Positions 41,879 through 50,883 of a stretch of DNA of 64,000 bases are shown in pieces (position 1 is the stretch's first letter; every line of letters starts with the position of its first letter). Below the pieces are notes generated by a model that worked only from the letters and a program-made list of their open reading frames with translations, had not been told where the DNA came from and ran no database searches. The DNA is taken from assembly GCF_036010665.1 (NCBI RefSeq), contig NZ_CP108581.1, positions 2,895,501-2,959,500 of the forward strand. Reading direction: 5' to 3'. This DNA comes from Microbispora sp. NBC_01189. Its GTDB lineage: Bacteria; Actinomycetota; Actinomycetes; Streptosporangiales; Streptosporangiaceae. The position numbers were made by a program, and so were the translations under genes.

Positions 41879-42447
41879 CAGCCACCCTGCCCTTCCGTGC
41901 CGTACGGGCCGCCGCGTTCGCCGCGGTCTCGGTGGCGCTCGGCGTCGGGGCGCACGCTGTCGGCGGCGGGTCGGTCTCCGCGCTCGCCGTTCTCGTGGCC
42001 CTGTTCGTCGCCTTCCTGCCCGCGCACGCCCTCGCACGGCGGGAGCGGACGCTGGCCGTGATCCTCCCGGCCCTGGTGGCCTCGCAGGCGGCGCTCCACC
42101 TGCTGTTCTCGTTCGCGCACACCCTGGAACCGGTCACCGACGACTCCGCGATGAGCGGCGTCCATGTCCACTCCGGGCTGGTGCCCGGCCTGGGCATGCT
42201 GATCATGCACGGCTGGGCGGTCGCGCTGACCGCGGTCTGGCTGGCACGTGGCGAGGCCCTGCTCTGGGCCCTGCTGCGCCGGCTGGCGATCCGGCTGCGC
42301 ATCGCGTTCGCCGCCTTCCCGGCCCCCGCGTACGGCGCGGTCGTCGTCCCGGTGATCGAGCACCGGGTGGTCGCGCGGTCGGTCCTGCTCGGCCATTCGG
42401 TGGGCCGGCGCGGCCCTCCTGGCACCGTTCGCACTGTTTCCGCCTGA
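41875..42447 (+). CDS. His-containing polytopic membrane protein B, paralogue of A
   Basis: 190 residues. Same layout as protein A: MTATLPFRAVRAAAFAAVSVALGVGAH start, then a loop SGVHVHSGL followed by LIMHGWAVALTAVWLARGEALLWALLRRL. The shared pattern is a His-x-His loop, one His in the next helix, and the block W-L-x-R-G-E-A-x-L-W. Transcribed away from A, with pcuC downstream after 142 bp. No family name can be given. The position between CopC and PCu(A)C genes points to copper handling. Confidence 0.7.
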   Translation: MTATLPFRAVRAAAFAAVSVALGVGAHAVGGGSVSALAVLVALFVAFLPAHALARRERTLAVILPALVASQAALHLLFSFAHTLEPVTDDSAMSGVHVHSGLVPGLGMLIMHGWAVALTAVWLARGEALLWALLRRLAIRLRIAFAAFPAPAYGAVVVPVIEHRVVARSVLLGHSVGRRGPPGTVRTVSA

Positions 42448-42589
42448 CCGTCACCTGGTCGGCGGGCTCTTTCCGATGTGACCGGCACCCCCGGTAGTGG
42501 CGGGGTGCGTCCGGCGTGCGCTGGCGTACGCCGAATTCGTTCAGTGCAACGGTACCGACCACCGGCTCAGCCGGGGTGAAGGGATCTTC

Positions 42590-43141
42590 ATGTTCTCCCG
42601 TGTCATGCTCGTCGTTCTCAGCCTGGGCGCAGTGACGGCCACGGCGGCCTGCGGTTCCGAGGGGACGTCCTCCGTCTCATCGGCAGCGCCGTCGGCGGTG
42701 GCGGTGGCGGCCTCTCCGTCATCCTCCGCAGTCGCTCTCAGCATCACCGACCCGTGGGTCAAGACCACCAAGAAGGGGATGACCGCCGCCTTCGGCACGC
42801 TGGTCAACAACTCCGATTCGGACGTCACCGTCATCGCCGGCAGCACTCCCGCGGCACCCATGGTGGAGTTGCACGAGGTCGTGGAGTCCAAGGGGAAGAT
42901 GGTGATGCGGCCGAAGGAGGGCGGTTTCGTGGTCCCCGCCCACGGCTCCCACGTCCTGCAGCCCGGCGGCGACCACATCATGGTCATGGACGTGCCCTCC
43001 GAGATCAAACCGGGGTCCGAAGTGCCGTTCACGCTGGAGCTGCAGGGGGGCGGCACCTACACCTTCACGGCTCTGGGCAAGGACTTCGCCGGAGCCAAGG
43101 AGAACTACCAGCCGGGCGCCGACATGGACGGCATGGGATGA
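42590..43141 (+). CDS. PCu(A)C-type periplasmic copper chaperone, lipoprotein
   Basis: 183 residues from ATG 42590. Lipoprotein signal ends in ATAAC (lipid-bearing Cys at about residue 20). A Ser/Ala/Val linker is followed by the PCu(A)C domain (DPWVKTTKKGMTAAFGTLVN) with the Cu(I) ligand pattern MVELHEVVESKGKMVMRPKE, then HGSHVLQPGGDHIMVMD. C-terminal GADMDGMG may add methionine ligands. The last codons overlap the DyP start (ATGA). Related chaperones deliver copper to cytochrome oxidase or, in Streptomyces, work beside the DyP peroxidase DtpA. Confidence 0.9.
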   Translation: MFSRVMLVVLSLGAVTATAACGSEGTSSVSSAAPSAVAVAASPSSSAVALSITDPWVKTTKKGMTAAFGTLVNNSDSDVTVIAGSTPAAPMVELHEVVESKGKMVMRPKEGGFVVPAHGSHVLQPGGDHIMVMDVPSEIKPGSEVPFTLELQGGGTYTFTALGKDFAGAKENYQPGADMDGMG

Positions 43142-44400
43142 GTGAGCCGCGCATTGGGACGGAGGACGGCTCCCGCCCGCGCCTGAGCCGCAGGGCGCTG
43201 CTGTCCGGCGGCGCCGTGGTGGCCGCCGCCGCGACGAGTGGGGCCGTCGTGGCACGGGCGGGCGCCGACGCCGACGACACGCGTACGGCGGGCCGTACCA
43301 CCGGCTCGGACGTGAACTCGCCCCAGGCGACGGCGGTGGAGCCGTTCTACGGAGCCCACCAGGCCGGTGTCGCGACGGCTCCGCAGGCGCACGCCGCGTT
43401 CGTGGCGTTCGACCTGCGGGCGGGCTCGGACCGGGAGAGTGTGGCGCGGCTGATGCGCGTGCTCACCGACGATGCCCGGCGCATCACCCAGGGACAGCCC
43501 GCGCTCGCCGACACCGAGCCCCATCTGGCCGTGCTGCCCGCCCGGCTGACCGTCACCTTCGGCTTCGGACCGGGTCTGTTCGCGGCCACCAAGACGTCCG
43601 ATCAGCGGCCGGAGTCCGTCGCTCCCCTCCCCGCCTTCCGCATCGACCGGCTGAAGGAGCGGTGGACGGGCGGCGACCTGCTCGTCCAGATCTGCGCGGA
43701 CGACCCGCTCACCGTCACCCACGCGCTGCGGGTGCTCGTCAAGGACGCCCGGTCGTTCGCGAAGGTCCGCTGGACCCAGCGGGGCTTCCGGCGGGCCGCG
43801 CACTCCCAGCAGCCCCACACCACCCAGCGCAACGTGATGGGGCAGCTCGACGGGACCGTCAACCCCGTCGCCGGCACACCCGACTTCGACCGGGCGGTCT
43901 GGTTCGCCGGGGAGCAGGAGTGGCTGCGCGGCGGGACCACCCTGGTTCTGCGGCGCATCCGCGCGGAGATGGAGACCTGGGACGCCGCCGACACCGGCGC
44001 CAAGGAGTTCACGATCGGCCGGCGCCTGGCCGACGGCGCCCCGCTCACCGGCGCCCGCGAGCACGACGAACCGGACCTCGCGCGCCTCACCCCCGCCGGA
44101 CTGCCGGTCATCTCCGAGTTCGCCCACATCCGCCGGGCGCATGTCGCCGACCCGGGCGCGCACATCCTCCGTCGTGTCTACAACTACGACGAGGGCGTCT
44201 CCTCCGACGGCACCGCCGACACCGGGCTGCTGTTCGCCTCCTACCAGGCCGACGTCGCCCGGCAGTTCATCCCGATCCAGGAGCGGCTGGCCGAGGCGGA
44301 CCTGCTGAACGAGTGGACGACGCCGATCGGCTCCGCCGTCTTCGCCGTCCCTCCCGGCTGTGAGCCCAAGGGGTGGGTCGGCGAAACCCTGCTGGCCTGA
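43138..44400 (+). CDS. Tat-exported Dyp-type haem peroxidase
   Basis: 420 residues. Twin-arginine signal SRRALLSGGAVVAAAATSGAV. Mature domain with the GQLDGTVNP motif (GxxDG, distal Asp) and FAHIRRAHVADP bearing the proximal haem His region, then an Arg-containing segment NYDEGVSSDGTADTGLLFASYQ. Type A/EfeB-like. ATGA overlap with pcuC shows one transcript. In Streptomyces lividans a DyP (DtpA) and a PCu(A)C chaperone share an operon for copper trafficking; here no Sco or radical copper oxidase is adjacent. Confidence 0.92.
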   Translation: MSEPRIGTEDGSRPRLSRRALLSGGAVVAAAATSGAVVARAGADADDTRTAGRTTGSDVNSPQATAVEPFYGAHQAGVATAPQAHAAFVAFDLRAGSDRESVARLMRVLTDDARRITQGQPALADTEPHLAVLPARLTVTFGFGPGLFAATKTSDQRPESVAPLPAFRIDRLKERWTGGDLLVQICADDPLTVTHALRVLVKDARSFAKVRWTQRGFRRAAHSQQPHTTQRNVMGQLDGTVNPVAGTPDFDRAVWFAGEQEWLRGGTTLVLRRIRAEMETWDAADTGAKEFTIGRRLADGAPLTGAREHDEPDLARLTPAGLPVISEFAHIRRAHVADPGAHILRRVYNYDEGVSSDGTADTGLLFASYQADVARQFIPIQERLAEADLLNEWTTPIGSAVFAVPPGCEPKGWVGETLLA

Positions 44401-44406
44401 CGCGGC

Positions 44407-44438
44407 GCCCCTCCGGCGCCCGGATGCCGCCGGAGGGC
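44407..44438. terminator. Convergent terminator between dyp and modC
   Basis: GCCCCTCCGGC / GCCGGAGGGC hairpin with one bulged base, 7 bp after the dyp stop and 5 bp before the modC stop on the other strand. Confidence 0.7.
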
Positions 44439-44442
44439 CCGC

Positions 44443-45483
44443 TCAGGCCGGGTAGGCGTGGGTCTCGGTGGCCTTGACCGAGGCCCAGACCTGCTCACCC
44501 GGGCTCAGATCGAGGTCGGCCAGGGCGGCGGGGGTGATGTCGGCGAAGGCGCTGACCGGGCCGTCGAGGTGGACGCGGACGTTGTCGCCGTGCCGTTCGA
44601 TGCCGTCGATCCTGGCCCGCCAGAGGTTGCGCGGGCTGCCGTCGGGGCGGGTGCGGTAGAGGGCCACGGCGGTGGGTGAGAAGGCCACGAAGGCGGGCCC
44701 GTCGAGCTGTTCGGAGGTGTGCAGCAGCAGTTCGCCGACCTTCGCCCCGGCGCCGTCACCGAGCCCGCGGTAGAGGTTGAGCCCGACGAGGCGGGCGACG
44801 TAGTCGGTGCGCGGGCGGCGGGCGACCTCGGCGGGGGCGCCCTGCTGGACGACGGCGCCGGCCTCGACGACGACCAGCCGGTCGGCCAGCACCATCGCGT
44901 CGAGCGGGTCGTGGGTGACGAGTACGGTGGCGCCGTCGAAGTCGGTCAGATGGCGGCGCAGCTGGGAGCGGATCTCCAGCCGGGTGTGCGCGTCCAGCGC
45001 GGCCAGCGGCTCGTCCAGCAGCATCAGCCTCGGTCGTACGGCCAGGGCCCGGGCGAGGGCGACGCGCTGCGCCTGCCCGCCGGACAGCTGACGAGGCTTG
45101 GCCGCCGCCCGGTCGGCCAGGCCGACGCGCTCCAGCAGGGCGGCGGCGGCGCGGCGCGCCTCGGCCTTGGCGACGCCCTGGCAGCGCGGCCCGAAGGCGA
45201 CGTTGTCGAGCGCGGACAGGTGCGGGAAGAGCAGGTAGTCCTGGAAGACCATGCCGATCGGGCGGCGCTCGGGGGCCAGGGTGTGCAGCGGCCGGCCGTC
45301 CAGGGTGATGTGCCCGCCGGACAGGGGGGTCAGCCCGGCCAGGGCGCGCAGCGCGGTGGTCTTGCCCGCGCCGTTCGGCCCGAGCAGCGCGACGACCTCG
45401 CCCGGTGCGACGTCGAGCGTGATGTCCAGGGTGAAAGCGGGCCGGTGGACGACCAGGGCCGATCGCAGACCGTCAACGCTCAC
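44443..45483 (-). CDS. modC: Molybdate ABC transporter ATP-binding protein with TOBE domain
   Basis: 346 residues from GTG 45483, overlapping the modB stop. Walker A GPNGAGKTTALRAL, Q-loop VFQDYLLFPHLS, signature LSGGQAQRVALARAL, Walker B LMLLDEPLAALDAHTR, H-loop VLVTHDPLDA. C-terminal TOBE/Mop-like domain (RNLWRARIDGIERHGDNVRVHLDG) that senses oxyanion. Energises import through ModB. Confidence 0.93.
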   Translation of the reverse strand: MSVDGLRSALVVHRPAFTLDITLDVAPGEVVALLGPNGAGKTTALRALAGLTPLSGGHITLDGRPLHTLAPERRPIGMVFQDYLLFPHLSALDNVAFGPRCQGVAKAEARRAAAALLERVGLADRAAAKPRQLSGGQAQRVALARALAVRPRLMLLDEPLAALDAHTRLEIRSQLRRHLTDFDGATVLVTHDPLDAMVLADRLVVVEAGAVVQQGAPAEVARRPRTDYVARLVGLNLYRGLGDGAGAKVGELLLHTSEQLDGPAFVAFSPTAVALYRTRPDGSPRNLWRARIDGIERHGDNVRVHLDGPVSAFADITPAALADLDLSPGEQVWASVKATETHAYPA

Positions 45484-46319
45484 GGGCTGTTCACCCACCG
45501 ATCGCGCAGGCAGGCCAGGATGACCACGGAGACGGTGAGCAGGACCAGGCTGAGCACGACGGCCGCCTCCGGCTCGGTCTCCAGCGCCAGGTAGACCGCG
45601 AGCGGCATCGTCCGGGTGGTGCCGGGGAAGTTGCCCGCGAAGGTGATGGTGGCGCCGAACTCCCCGAGCGCCCGCGCCCAGCACAGCACGGCTCCGGCCA
45701 CGACGCCCGGCATGACGAGCGGCAGGGTGACCCGCCGGAAGACGGTCCAGCGGGAGGCGCCCAGTGTGGCGGCGGCCTCCTCGAACCGCCGGTCCGCGCC
45801 GCGCAGCGCCCCCTCCACGCTGATCACCAGGAACGGCATGGCCACGAACGCCTCGGCGACGACCACTCCGGCGGTCGTGAAGGGCAGCGTGATCCCGAAG
45901 GCGGACTCCAGCCACTGTCCGGCCAGCCCGCGCCGGCCCAGCACCAGCAGCAGCGCCACGCCGCCCACGACCGGCGGCAGCACCAGCGGCACGGTCACCA
46001 GAGCCCGCGCCACCCGTCGGCCCGGGAACTCCACCCGGGCCAGCAGCCAGGCCAGCGGCACCCCCAGCAGCACGCAGACGGCCGTGGCGGCGGTGGCGCA
46101 CAGCAGCGACAGGCGTAACGCCTCCAGCACCTGTGGCTCGGCGAGCCGCTGGAGCAGCGTGGACCACGGCGCCCGGACCAGCAGCCCGGCCAGCGGCAGC
46201 ACGAGGAAGGCCAGCCCCGCCACAGCCGGGAGCACCAGCATCCACGGCGGACGGCCCGCGACTCCACGTCCGGCGGCCGCCCCGGCGCCGGACGTGTCCG
46301 GGTCGTTCGAGGAGCTCAT
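45480..46319 (-). CDS. modB: Molybdate ABC transporter permease
   Basis: 279 residues with about six membrane segments. The ABC-coupling EAA loop is EEAAATLGASRWTVFRRVTLPLVMPGVVAG, and ARALGEFGATITFAGNFPGTTRTMPLAVY is the molybdate/sulfate permease signature. Extended hydrophilic N-terminus of about 25 residues. Lies between modA (5 bp upstream) and modC. Confidence 0.94.
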   Translation of the reverse strand: MSSSNDPDTSGAGAAAGRGVAGRPPWMLVLPAVAGLAFLVLPLAGLLVRAPWSTLLQRLAEPQVLEALRLSLLCATAATAVCVLLGVPLAWLLARVEFPGRRVARALVTVPLVLPPVVGGVALLLVLGRRGLAGQWLESAFGITLPFTTAGVVVAEAFVAMPFLVISVEGALRGADRRFEEAAATLGASRWTVFRRVTLPLVMPGVVAGAVLCWARALGEFGATITFAGNFPGTTRTMPLAVYLALETEPEAAVVLSLVLLTVSVVILACLRDRWVNSP

Positions 46320-46324
46320 CGGGG

Positions 46325-47119
46325 TCAGGGCGACTGGAAGCCGGCCCTGGTCAGCACGTCCTGGCCCTGCTGGGACAGCACGAGATCGGCGAACTGCTTG
46401 GCGAGGTCACCGGCGGGAGCCTTCGACAGGGTCGCGATCGGGTAGTCGTTGATCGCTTTGTCCGCCTCGGGGAAGTCGATCCCCTGCACCTTACCCGCCG
46501 AGGCGATCACGTCGGTCGCGTAGACGAGGGCGGCGTCCACCTCGCCAAGCTCGACCTTGGTCAGCGTGGCCTTGACGTCCTGCTCCAGGGTGACCGGGGT
46601 GACCTTCAGCCCGGCCGCCTCCAGCGCCTTGACGGCCGCCGCCCCGCACGGCACCTGCTCGGCGCACAGCGCCACCTTCACCTTGGGATCGGTCAGGTCC
46701 TTCAGCTCATCCACCTTGGCTGGGTTGTCCTTCGGTACGGCGATCTCCAGCTTGTTCCGCACGAAGGTGGTCGGCCCGCTCGCCGGCGACGCGTCGGTGA
46801 CGGTCTTCATCGTGGCCGGACTGGCCGCGGCGAACACGTCGGCCGGAGCCCCCTGGACGATCTGCTGGGCCAGCGTGGCGCTGGAACCGAAGTTGAACTT
46901 CACCGTCGTGCCCGGGTGGGCGGTCTCGAAGGTCCTGCCGAGTTCGGTGAAGGTCTCGGTCAGCGACGCGGCCGCGAAGACGTTCACCTCCTTCGCCGCG
47001 GCGGCCGCCGATGTCGAAGCCGAGGACGTGGCCGGTTCGCCCGAGCCGCAACCGGACAGCCCGGCGATCACCAGCGCGACGGGCGCGGCGACCGCCCATC
47101 GCGAAAGGCGCCTGAACAC
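46325..47119 (-). CDS. modA: Molybdate-binding lipoprotein
   Basis: 264 residues from GTG 47119 (GGAG 8 bp upstream; a TTG one codon earlier is possible). Lipoprotein signal ending LSGC. Periplasmic-binding fold: EVNVFAAASLTETFTELGRTFE (oxyanion-binding Ser in AASLT), FGSSATLAQQIVQGAPADVFAAAS, then VYATDVIAS. The ligands Ser and Tyr are typical of ModA for molybdate/tungstate. Confidence 0.93.
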   Translation of the reverse strand: MFRRLSRWAVAAPVALVIAGLSGCGSGEPATSSASTSAAAAAKEVNVFAAASLTETFTELGRTFETAHPGTTVKFNFGSSATLAQQIVQGAPADVFAAASPATMKTVTDASPASGPTTFVRNKLEIAVPKDNPAKVDELKDLTDPKVKVALCAEQVPCGAAAVKALEAAGLKVTPVTLEQDVKATLTKVELGEVDAALVYATDVIASAGKVQGIDFPEADKAINDYPIATLSKAPAGDLAKQFADLVLSQQGQDVLTRAGFQSP

Positions 47120-47131
47120 CAAGGGAGCTCC

Positions 47132-47545
47132 TTATGGGGTTGTGACCACGCGCTCGTGGCCGGGGATCTCGACGACGACGTTGGTGGACTTGATCACGGC
47201 GACCGCCACCACTCCGGCTTCCAGGCCCAGCTCGTCTGCGGCCTGCCGGCTCATCAGCGACACCACCCGGAACGGCCCGGCGGCGATCTCCACCTGGGCC
47301 ATCACCGAGTCCCTGACGACCTCGGTGACGATCCCGCGGAAACGGTTACGCGCCGAGGACCGCCTGCCGTCGCCGGTCGTCTCGACCTGCGATCGGGCGA
47401 AGGCGGCCAGGTCGGCCCCGCTGATCTGCCGGTGGCCGTGCTCGTCCCGTACGGCGGCCAGCCGGCCCGCGTCCACCCACCGGCGGACGGTGTCGGAGCT
47501 GACCCCGAGCAATGCGGCGGCCTCACTGATCCGGAACGTCGTCAC
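47132..47545 (-). CDS. Molybdate-responsive regulator: excisionase/MerR-like HTH fused to Mop domain
   Basis: 137 residues. Helix-turn-helix (FRISEAAALLGVSSDTVRRWVDAGRL, wing DEHGHRQISGADLAAF) joined to one Mop/TOBE domain (NRFRGIVTEVVRDSVMAQVEIAAGPFRVVSLMSRQAADELGLEAG, then VIKSTNVVVEIPG). Mop domains bind molybdate. First gene of the mod operon, 12 bp before modA, so it very likely represses or controls its own operon in response to molybdate. Gene order regulator-modA-modB-modC. Confidence 0.88.
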   Translation of the reverse strand: MTTFRISEAAALLGVSSDTVRRWVDAGRLAAVRDEHGHRQISGADLAAFARSQVETTGDGRRSSARNRFRGIVTEVVRDSVMAQVEIAAGPFRVVSLMSRQAADELGLEAGVVAVAVIKSTNVVVEIPGHERVVTTP

Positions 47546-47807
47546 AGACCCTCACCTTACCCTTCGCAGATTCCAACCTGAAGACTCACTGACCATCGCA
47601 GCAGCGACACGATCTACGTCTTTCTCCTAGCATTTCCGAGATACAGGAGTCAACCGCCGCGTTCTCCGGCCGCGGGCGCCTGTCCCCCGAGCGAGCTACC
47701 CGCGAGTGTCCACTGTGCGGGGACGATTCCCGGCCGTCGAATCCCTAGCGTTTCCAGTCGTAGCGGCGGCGCCCCGTCGCGGAGTCCCCCCACTCAAGGG
47801 AGTCGTC

Positions 47808-48629
47808 ATGCGGTTGTTGAAACAACTCGTGCCCGTCGTGCTGGTCGCCTTCGCCGGCGCCGCGATCGTGGGCGCGGTGCAGGGGAGCCCGCTCCTCACC
47901 CTGGTTCTCGGTGTCGCGACCGCCGCGCTCGCCGTGTTCGTGTACGCCCGGGTGGTGCGGTGGTCCGAGCGCCGCGCGCCGGTGGAGGTGGCCGGGAGAG
48001 GGGCCGTCGCCGCGGTCGGCCGAGGGCTGCTGATCGGTGCCGGGATGTTCGCGGCGGTCATCGCGAACATCGCCTTCCTGGGGGGCTACCGGGTCGACGG
48101 CCTCGGCTCGGTGACGGGCGCGGCCGGGCTGTTCGGCTTCATGGCCGCCGCCGCCGTGACGGAGGAGCTGATGTTCCGCGGCATCCTGTTCCGGATCGTC
48201 GAGGAACGGACCGGCACGTGGATCGCGCTGGTGCTGACCGGTCTGGTGTTCGGCCTGATGCACCTGGGCAACCAGCACGCCAGCCTGTGGGGTGCGATCG
48301 CCATCGCGGTCGAGGCGGGCGGCATGCTCGCCGCCGCCTACGCCGCCACCCGAACCCTGTGGGTGCCGATCGGTGTGCACTTCGGCTGGAACTTCGCCGC
48401 GGCCGGCGTCTTCGGCACCGAGGTCTCGGGCAACGGCGCGACGCAGGGGCTGTTGCACGGCGTGACGTCGGGCCCCGCTGTGCTCACGGGCGGCGACTTC
48501 GGGCCGGAGGCGAGCCCGTACGCGGTGGTGTTCGGCCTGCTGCTGACGGTCGTGTTCATGTGGCTGGCCCGCCGGCGCGGCAACGTGGTCCCGCTCCGGC
48601 GCGGCGCGACCGCTACGCTCGCTCAGTGA
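47808..48629 (+). CDS. CPBP family intramembrane metalloprotease (Abi-like)
   Basis: 273 residues with about seven membrane segments. Motif 1 EELMFRGILFR (EExxxR), motif 2 FGLMHLGNQH (FxxxH), motif 3 VHFGWNF. ATG 47808 with AAGGGA upstream. The stop overlaps the histidine-kinase start, suggesting it is part of the same transcript and possibly of the signalling pathway. Substrate unknown; family members process prenylated proteins or act in bacteriocin immunity. Confidence 0.88.
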   Translation: MRLLKQLVPVVLVAFAGAAIVGAVQGSPLLTLVLGVATAALAVFVYARVVRWSERRAPVEVAGRGAVAAVGRGLLIGAGMFAAVIANIAFLGGYRVDGLGSVTGAAGLFGFMAAAAVTEELMFRGILFRIVEERTGTWIALVLTGLVFGLMHLGNQHASLWGAIAIAVEAGGMLAAAYAATRTLWVPIGVHFGWNFAAAGVFGTEVSGNGATQGLLHGVTSGPAVLTGGDFGPEASPYAVVFGLLLTVVFMWLARRRGNVVPLRRGATATLAQ

Positions 48630-49777
48630 TCGATCCACGGCGGGTCACGGATCTGTGGCGGCGGTGTGACGTCGTGGTCCGGGATCTGCCGTTCGGGCTG
48701 TTGCTGGCCGTCGCGTCGCTCCTGCCGGCGCTGCACGGCAAGGGGACGCAGGTCGGCGACCTGCCGATCCGTCCCTTGGACGCACTGGCGTTCGTGGTGA
48801 TCGCTCTGGAGTGCCTTCCGCTCGCCGTGCGCCGGCGGTGGCCGGCCGTGTGCCTGGCCCTGGTGTCGCTCGGCTTCGTCCTGGACCAGATCCGCGCCTA
48901 CCACGTGCTCGCGAGCAACGCGATGCCCATCGCGCTCATCAGCGCGGGCACCCATCTGGAGCGTCACCGGCGCGTCGCCGTGGTCCTCCTCTCCGCGGCG
49001 TACGTGCCGCTGGCGCTCGCGCTCGGGCGAATCGGTGCGCCCGAGAAGGCGGAGGGATACGCGGTGTTCTACCTGGCGCTGGCCCTCGCGTGGGGCATCG
49101 GGGCCTGGCTGCGCTCCGCCCGGGCCGCGGAGGAGGAACGCCGCCGGCATGTCGCCGAGACCACCCGTGCCGCGGAGCGCACCCGGATCGCCCGCGAGCT
49201 GCACGATGTCGTGACCCACCATGTGACGGCGATGGTCGTGCAGGCCGAGGCCGCCCGTTACCTGACCGCGGCGCCCGATCGCCTCGACGCGGCCCTGAGC
49301 GCGGTCAGCGACACCGGCCGGCGGGCCATCGCCGACCTGCGGCACCTGCTCGATCTGCTCAACCCCGACCACACCGACGTCAGGATGCCGTCTGTCGGCG
49401 AGCTCCGCACGCTCGTGGAGCAGACGCGCCGGGCCGGGCAGCCGGTGGAGTTCGCCGAGGACGGGAGGCGGGCGGAATCGGCCGGCAGCGCCGAGTTCGT
49501 GGCCTACAGAGTCGTGCAGGAGTCCCTGACGAACGCCCTCAAGTACGCCCAGGGCAGCCCCACGGCGGTCCGCGTGCACTACGGCGAGGAGGAGATCGTC
49601 GTGGAGGTGAGCACCGGCGGTTCCGCCTCCCGGCCCGGCTCGCCCGGCGGAGGCGGGCGGGGCCTGGCCGGGCTCCGCGAGCGGGTCGACGCACTGGGCG
49701 GCGAGTTCAGCGCCGGGCGGCGGACGGACGGCGGCTTCGTCGTACGGGCGCGAATCCCCGCGGGGAGCCCGTCGTGA
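48626..49777 (+). CDS. Two-component sensor histidine kinase (HisKA_3, NarL partner)
   Basis: 383 residues from GTG 48626. Five to six membrane segments in the first 150 residues with little extracellular sequence, so it probably senses a membrane cue or its CPBP neighbour. Phospho-acceptor H193 in ARELHDVVTHHVTAMVVQA. HATPase segment AYRVVQESLTNALKYAQGS and GGRGLAGLRERVDALGGEF. Overlaps CPBP upstream and the response regulator downstream (GTGA). Confidence 0.92.
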   Translation: MIDPRRVTDLWRRCDVVVRDLPFGLLLAVASLLPALHGKGTQVGDLPIRPLDALAFVVIALECLPLAVRRRWPAVCLALVSLGFVLDQIRAYHVLASNAMPIALISAGTHLERHRRVAVVLLSAAYVPLALALGRIGAPEKAEGYAVFYLALALAWGIGAWLRSARAAEEERRRHVAETTRAAERTRIARELHDVVTHHVTAMVVQAEAARYLTAAPDRLDAALSAVSDTGRRAIADLRHLLDLLNPDHTDVRMPSVGELRTLVEQTRRAGQPVEFAEDGRRAESAGSAEFVAYRVVQESLTNALKYAQGSPTAVRVHYGEEEIVVEVSTGGSASRPGSPGGGGRGLAGLRERVDALGGEFSAGRRTDGGFVVRARIPAGSPS

Positions 49778-50433
49778 CCGCGCCGGTCCGGGTCCTGGTC
49801 TGCGACGACCAGGCGCTGATCCGCACCGGGTTCGCGACGATCATCGATGCCCAGCCCGACCTGGAGGTGGTGGGCGAGTGCGGCGACGGGCGCGCCGCGG
49901 TCGACCTCGCCCGCCGGCTGAGCCCGGACATCGTGGTGATGGACGTGCGGATGCCGGTGCTCGACGGCATCGGGGCGACCCGCCTGCTCGCCGGCGCCGG
50001 GGTGGCGGACCCCGTCAAGGTGCTCGTGGTGACGACGTTCAATCTGGACGAGTACGTCTACGAGGCGCTGCGCGCGGGGGCGAGCGGTTTCCTGCTCAAG
50101 GACGCCCCACCGGCGCAGCTCCTGCACGGCATCCGTACCGTCGCGGCCGGTGCCGCGCTGCTGGCGCCCGAGGTGACGCGGCAGCTCGTCGGCAGATACG
50201 CGGCGCGCATCCGTCCCGCCGCGGGCACACCGGACGACGTCGCGCTGACCCCGCGTGAGCTGGAGGTCCTGCGCCTCATCGCGGACGGCCTGTCCAACAG
50301 TGAGATCGCCGCGACACTGGTGCTCAGCCAGGAGACCGTCAAGACGTACGTGTCACGCATCCTCACCAAGCTCGACCTGCGTGACCGCGTGCAGGCGGTG
50401 GTCTACGCCTATCGCAGAGGCCTGGTGACCTGA
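49774..50433 (+). CDS. NarL/LuxR-type response regulator
   Basis: 219 residues. Receiver domain with acidic pair DDQ, phospho-acceptor D57 (VVMDVRMPVLDG), switch Thr in VVTTFN and Lys in LLKDAPP. LuxR helix-turn-helix LTPRELEVLRLIADGLSNSEIAATLVLSQETVKTYVSRIL. Cotranscribed with the kinase. Targets unknown. Confidence 0.93.
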   Translation: MTAPVRVLVCDDQALIRTGFATIIDAQPDLEVVGECGDGRAAVDLARRLSPDIVVMDVRMPVLDGIGATRLLAGAGVADPVKVLVVTTFNLDEYVYEALRAGASGFLLKDAPPAQLLHGIRTVAAGAALLAPEVTRQLVGRYAARIRPAAGTPDDVALTPRELEVLRLIADGLSNSEIAATLVLSQETVKTYVSRILTKLDLRDRVQAVVYAYRRGLVT

Positions 50434-50587
50434 GACCCACCGGACGGCGGGTGAGGCGCCGGCCGATCGCTGCCTCAGGGGGACGTGACCGGAGGAGCTA
50501 CGTACGTCGCCGTCCACAGGTGACGGACATCCCCACATTCCTGCGTACGGGGGCTGCTGCGGGGGGCCGGGCGGATGGGATCGGAGC

Positions 50588-50833
50588 ATGCCCCGATCAA
50601 CCACACGCCGTGGGCGTACCGCCGCCCTCGCCACCGCCGTGGCGACCGCACCCGCCGCCGTCTGGGTCGTCCACCCCGTGCTGAGCGCCGTCATCGCCGG
50701 GTTGGGGGCCGCCGCCGGTCTCGCCGTCGTGGTCACCGCTCTTTTCGGCTCCGATCGCTTCAGCGAGCGCGCTTTCCGCCTGCTGCGCTGGATCGCCGAC
50801 CGGCCCGAACCCTCCAAGCGCGACCGTGGGTAG
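50588..50833 (+). CDS. Small membrane protein, unknown
   Basis: 81 residues. Basic N-terminus, one or two hydrophobic segments (AALATAVATAPAAVWVV and LSAVIAGLGAAAGLAVVVTALF), then SERAFRLLRWIADRPEPSKRD. GGGA lies 8 bp upstream of the ATG. Coding-like codon use. The C-terminal RAFRLLRWIADRP pattern recurs in actinomycete small proteins but without assigned role. Confidence 0.6.
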   Translation: MPRSTTRRGRTAALATAVATAPAAVWVVHPVLSAVIAGLGAAAGLAVVVTALFGSDRFSERAFRLLRWIADRPEPSKRDRG

Positions 50834-50883
50834 ACGACGCGGCCATGCTGAGGGATGCGGCGGGTGATCGCGATCCTGGCAGG

